Source of the DNA: Crotophaga sulcirostris
Lineage: Eukaryota; Chordata; Aves; Cuculiformes; Crotophagidae
Assembly: GCA_013397455.1 (NCBI GenBank)
Contig: VYZB01000016.1
Coordinates: 3,230,440 to 3,294,439, forward strand
Direction: 5' to 3'
DNA: 64,000 bases
Part shown: in pieces, positions 60,201 to 64,000 of the stretch
Numbering within the stretch: the first letter of the stretch is position 1
How the letters are laid out: each line of letters starts with the position of its first letter
The notes under the pieces: generated by a model
What the model saw: only the letters and a program-made list of their open reading frames with translations
Told to the model about the DNA's origin: nothing
Databases searched by the model: none
Translations under genes and position numbers: made by a program

Positions 60201-62817
60201 TCACTCAGAAAGCATGACGATACAAAGGAGAAAATAAAGAAAGAAATAACTGTATTAAATTTGTCTACCCTTTAAATAAAGTTGCCATTTTCGCCACAAT
60301 CTGTCACAAAGTAATTGTTTTCCTATCTAGCTGTAGCAAATTTTAACAGCAAGAAACTCATTATTTAAAGAGCTTTTAAATTTCACATTTTATCTCATTC
60401 AACAGTAATCTTTCAAATTCTGTTCCTTTATTCTTCTAATACCACTGACTAAATTGCTAGCAACATATGATTTCTCATTTGGGTAGATGTTCAGTGCTGA
60501 AGAAAGCTCTAGTCCAACATGTTCTCATTTTTGATTTTTTTGGCATTTTTAGCACAATATTCTTGAATACTTTGAATATTAATTGTCTTGGGTAGCTAAG
60601 CGTATCTAGGAAGGAAGGAGAGAACAAAAGGTCTACTTGTTTAGGTACAGGGCCATGTCAAAAAGCTAACTTCTCTGCACTCAAGTTTGAAAATTTTGAG
60701 GATTTTTTTTTCCTATGCATACTTTACCTTGGAAATCTGCATTGCTCTGGAATGAATCTAAAATGTGCAGATGGGTCAAACATGGCTAAGGCTATAGACT
60801 GTTTTTTTCCTTCATATAGCACAATATAACTATCTACCATTAAACCCAGCTGTTCTTATACTTTCAAATTCTGAAATAAATCATATAGTGATTTTATGAC
60901 ACGTGTATGGTCTTATACATATTTATGTCCATCTGAAAAAATAGTTTAAAGTTATAGTTTAATACTTGGGGATATCTGTAGTGCTGAAGATCATAAATAC
61001 TGCCTTCCAATCTTGGCTGAATATGTGTACGTACCTTCTCTAATATCTTATGCACTTATGGGAAAACCATACTTATCCACCTCTACATCTGTCTTGTATT
61101 CTGTTTGTTTTGGTGGGATTTATAATCAATGTGTCTTTAAAAAAAAAACCACAAACAAAACAAACCCTAATTTATAGGTTAAGTCTCAGAAGTATTTAAA
61201 TTGCATTTAATTAATTAAATTACACTTAGTGCTTAGAAAATTTTCCGAACTGAGAAACTAAGAGTGAACAATTCTTTTTACCAAACACTGTAAAATTTCT
61301 GGCACAATTTTATATCCCATTCTATATGTATCTTATTTACAAAGCAATTAAATAACCTCATAATGTTTCTCACTAAACATTCACATTTCTAAGGATAATT
61401 TACAATTAAACTTTGCTAATTTTTATTATTTGATACTGTTACATATGTCTTTATTTTTAATGTGATAGATATGCCATGGTTAATCATTAGAAAGATTAGG
61501 AGGGTTCTTTAGGTGTTGAGGTCTTCATCCCTTTTCTCATCATTAGATACAGGTTACTGTCTCAGTAAAAAGACTTCTATTAAGATTTCATGCCCCTCTT
61601 CTTCCTCCCTACTGGCAGTAAATGGATTCTTTTAAATACTTGGTATTAGTTCCCTGAAGACTGAGTTAAGTTTCTGAGATGTACACTTGTAAGGATGTAA
61701 AGGCATTTTGCAGATGTGTAAGTCTAAAGGAAGTGTTTGGAACTTAATTCATCGGAGTTATTCTTTTAGGTGAAGTTGTAATCTGATTTTAGCTGGTCTA
61801 GGGTGGGGGTTTTGGACTGATTTTTTTCTGAGAAGAATATATTTTAAACAAATAATGTAATGTTGTTATCAGAATGGAATGGTCTACCAGATGTTGGCAA
61901 GGACGCACCCAGCAACATGTAGGGATAACATACCCACAATAGGAGGACAAATTAACATTCTAGGACAAAATAATCTTAAATTGTAAACCTGTTCATCAAA
62001 AGGGATAACCATGTACCATTTCTTCTTGATTCAGAAAGTGTATATACTGTAGCCTTTGTATGGCAAATGAGATACAAATGCCCTTTGCCGAAAGGAACCA
62101 GTTTTTATCCAGGTTTATCTAAACCATCTGCAGGAGTTCATATGTCAATTTAATTGGAGAAAAAAACAGATTATCAATAAGGCATAATTTACTTGGACCC
62201 TAACCTTGCTAGGATATACATTCTGGTAACGTTCAGATGCACTGTCAGGTGTTTGTTCATATAGTTTATGATTAAGTAGTACATATTTGGAAGATGCATG
62301 TGTAAATGTAGCTACGAAACCTTGGGCAAAATATGCTGCAGTATCAGCTCTTCAAGGTGACTTTCTTTCACGGTTTGGTGCTTCTTGCATTTCCATTCGT
62401 CTATGTGCCATATCTTGCTTCATATCCAGCTGGATTACACAGAAATTGATCGTGATTTTTAAGATAGAGCCAAAAGTCCCAGGAGATCGCCTTTATGCAA
62501 ATCACATTCTCTAGAGGAGTGAATAGATGCTTAGAATAAAGGAAAAGTGGATAATTACCTGTTGGGTGGTAAATAATCATATGCCTAAAAGAAGACAGAA
62601 AAATAAGCACTGCATGTGTTTGTCTTTGATATTTTTGCCTTTGATATAATTTAGAATTTTTGGTATAGTACTTAATATTTAGAGATGAAATGTCATTTTA
62701 CAGACAGAGGAAGAATTTAATCCGGTTATATTTTCTTGCTCTATTGCTTATCTTTCATTTGTTTTCCAAATCCGTTTGCATATTATATCTCTGTAAATGT
62801 GCTTTTTTTGTTTGGTT

Positions 62818-62837
62818 GGGGGGAGGGGGAGGGGGGA
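62818..62837 (+). repeat. G-rich tract with quadruplex potential
   Basis: Runs of six, five and six G are separated by single A bases, with a further GG two bases upstream. A two-tetrad quadruplex, or a bulged three-tetrad one, could form on the plus strand. The tract is isolated in T-rich DNA and is not near a recognised promoter. Confidence 0.6.
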
Positions 62838-63879
62838 GTGTGCTGTTGGTTTTGGCTTTTAAGAAAAATATATACGCATTTTAAACTTAAAGCAGTATGA
62901 GACTGGAAAATCCTGCCTGACAGACAACAGGGTTTTTTCAGTTTTGAGGTTTGTGCGGTGTTTGTTTTCTTCTCTTTTTTTGCCACTCATAAAAGATTTA
63001 ATTTTGAAAGCTGAAGAGAAATTTTAGTTCATTATCAAATTAGAAATACTGTATGTGCACAGGGACTCTACTTCTAATGATGAAACGTAAAATTTACTTT
63101 TAAAATTTCTCTCCTGTTGTAACGAGACTATAAGGAGATTTGTGTATATAGATTGTACGTTTAATGCTTGAATGATAGAATTTATAATTTGAGGCACAGT
63201 TTCAAGCAGACAGAGTATGTATGTAAATTTTAGCCTCAAAGGAAACACTTGCTCTTTCCACCCACCATTCTTCAAGTGTAATGTGCATATGTGTGAGGAG
63301 CAACAGTATTAAATTTCCCACCTACTTGCGTCTTTTATAAGATGAACTGACTGATTTTAGCAGTTTGCAGTGAAAAATGTAGAACTGAATCCTGAAAAAT
63401 GTTATCAGTTGCTTAGTACATGTCCAAATCTCTCTCTGTATACCTAAAATATGTGTGTATGCATATATCTGTATATAATCCTAGTTTGATGACTTTGATT
63501 TTAGGTGGATTATTCCTATGCTTCAAATTAAGCAAATATATTATTTTCAGGATCACATAGACCCTGTCTAGTTCTTACAGGAGCTTATTAGTAAAATATT
63601 TATGAATACAAATAGTGGCTATCTGTATAAGTTTTAAGCAACTCTTTGAAGCTGTAAGAATTGCTTTTTTTTTACTGTTTGCTGTTACATTACTATTCCT
63701 AGTTGTTTTTTGTTTCTTTTGTTTACTTGATGACAACTACAAATTGATTTAGTCAGTGTGAATTTATGCTTAAGCCAGGTCCAGAGATTTTTCTTGTGAA
63801 ATGTGAAGAGAGACCTGCAAAAAAGGACAAAAAATACCATACCTAATTTTTTTCTTTAGAGTATGTTTTTAAATATCCT

Positions 63880-63901
63880 CCCCCATTCCCCTGCCCCCCC
63901 C
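63880..63901 (-). repeat. C-rich tract, quadruplex potential on the minus strand
   Basis: The plus strand has C5, C4 and C8 runs. On the minus strand the run of eight G can supply two triplets with a short loop, so the pattern for a three-tetrad quadruplex is met with short loops. No gene context is visible. Confidence 0.6.
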
Positions 63902-64000
63902 AAAAATAACCAAAAAATAATTATTGACCTCTGCTGATAATGAGTTAAAACCTGCCTTCCATGGTAGGTAAGGTACCTCTTGACAGGTTTCAAGAATCTG

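Larger units (their letters stand above)
56467..64000. other. Unique A+T-rich DNA to the window end
   Basis: No gene is supported. T-rich tracts lie at 57261-57283. A segment at 62220-62520 has several CpGs and a complementary octamer motif and is noted among the findings. The G-rich tract (62818-62837) and C-rich tract (63880-63901) are listed separately. Open frames such as 57770-58024 and 58748-58978 have no signature I know. Confidence 0.6.

Noticed and set aside
1..64000. Bacterial or phage origin, operons, CRISPR arrays, tRNA or rRNA genes
   Set aside because: No ribosome-binding-site-led gene series, no regularly spaced direct repeats and no RNA gene cores were seen, while CR1 elements place the sequence in a sauropsid genome.

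Overview
The window looks like nuclear DNA from a bird, or less likely another sauropsid. It is A+T-rich, poor in CpG and almost free of genes. It carries six separate remnants of chicken repeat 1 (CR1) LINE retrotransposons. The family is recognised from its ORF2 C-terminal protein signature and from 3' ends built on the octamer ATTCTATG or its complement. I see no bacterial-type operons, no tRNA or rRNA genes, no CRISPR array, no CpG island and no complete host gene. Nearly all longer open frames outside CR1 are what chance would give in DNA of this composition.

Layout. A CR1 3' fragment on the plus strand (98-580) is followed by a CpG-enriched stretch with three inverted CCAAT boxes (581-830), possibly part of an LTR. 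Unique DNA runs to a 1.36 kb minus-strand CR1 (7469-8830) holding the last two thirds of the reverse transcriptase ORF. A long unique stretch (8831-28973) holds short inverted and tandem repeats and some exon-like segments. A short plus-strand CR1 (28974-29281) keeps an unbroken ORF2 C-terminus and is the best preserved copy. Unique DNA continues to 44561 and includes my best candidate for an internal coding exon (41405-41517). The minus-strand CR1 at 44562-46405 is the most notable element: it keeps ORF1 with a readable SGNH-type esterase domain, lacks the ORF2 endonuclease, joins the end of the esterase directly to the reverse transcriptase, and has lost its 3' end. A minus-strand CR1 3' fragment (47391-47813) and an older, strongly diverged one (56003-56466) follow. 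The rest is unique DNA with simple repeats, a G-rich tract near 62.8 kb and a C-rich tract near 63.9 kb.

How it works together. The window is best read as intron or intergenic DNA of a large chromosome. All CR1 copies are dead, with stops, frameshifts, truncations or changed active-site residues. If 41405-41517 is a true exon, the window lies inside a plus-strand gene with long introns, but I cannot name that gene. I found no convincing undescribed system. The strongest leads are the rearranged esterase-to-RT CR1 and the exon candidate, and both can be settled by alignment.
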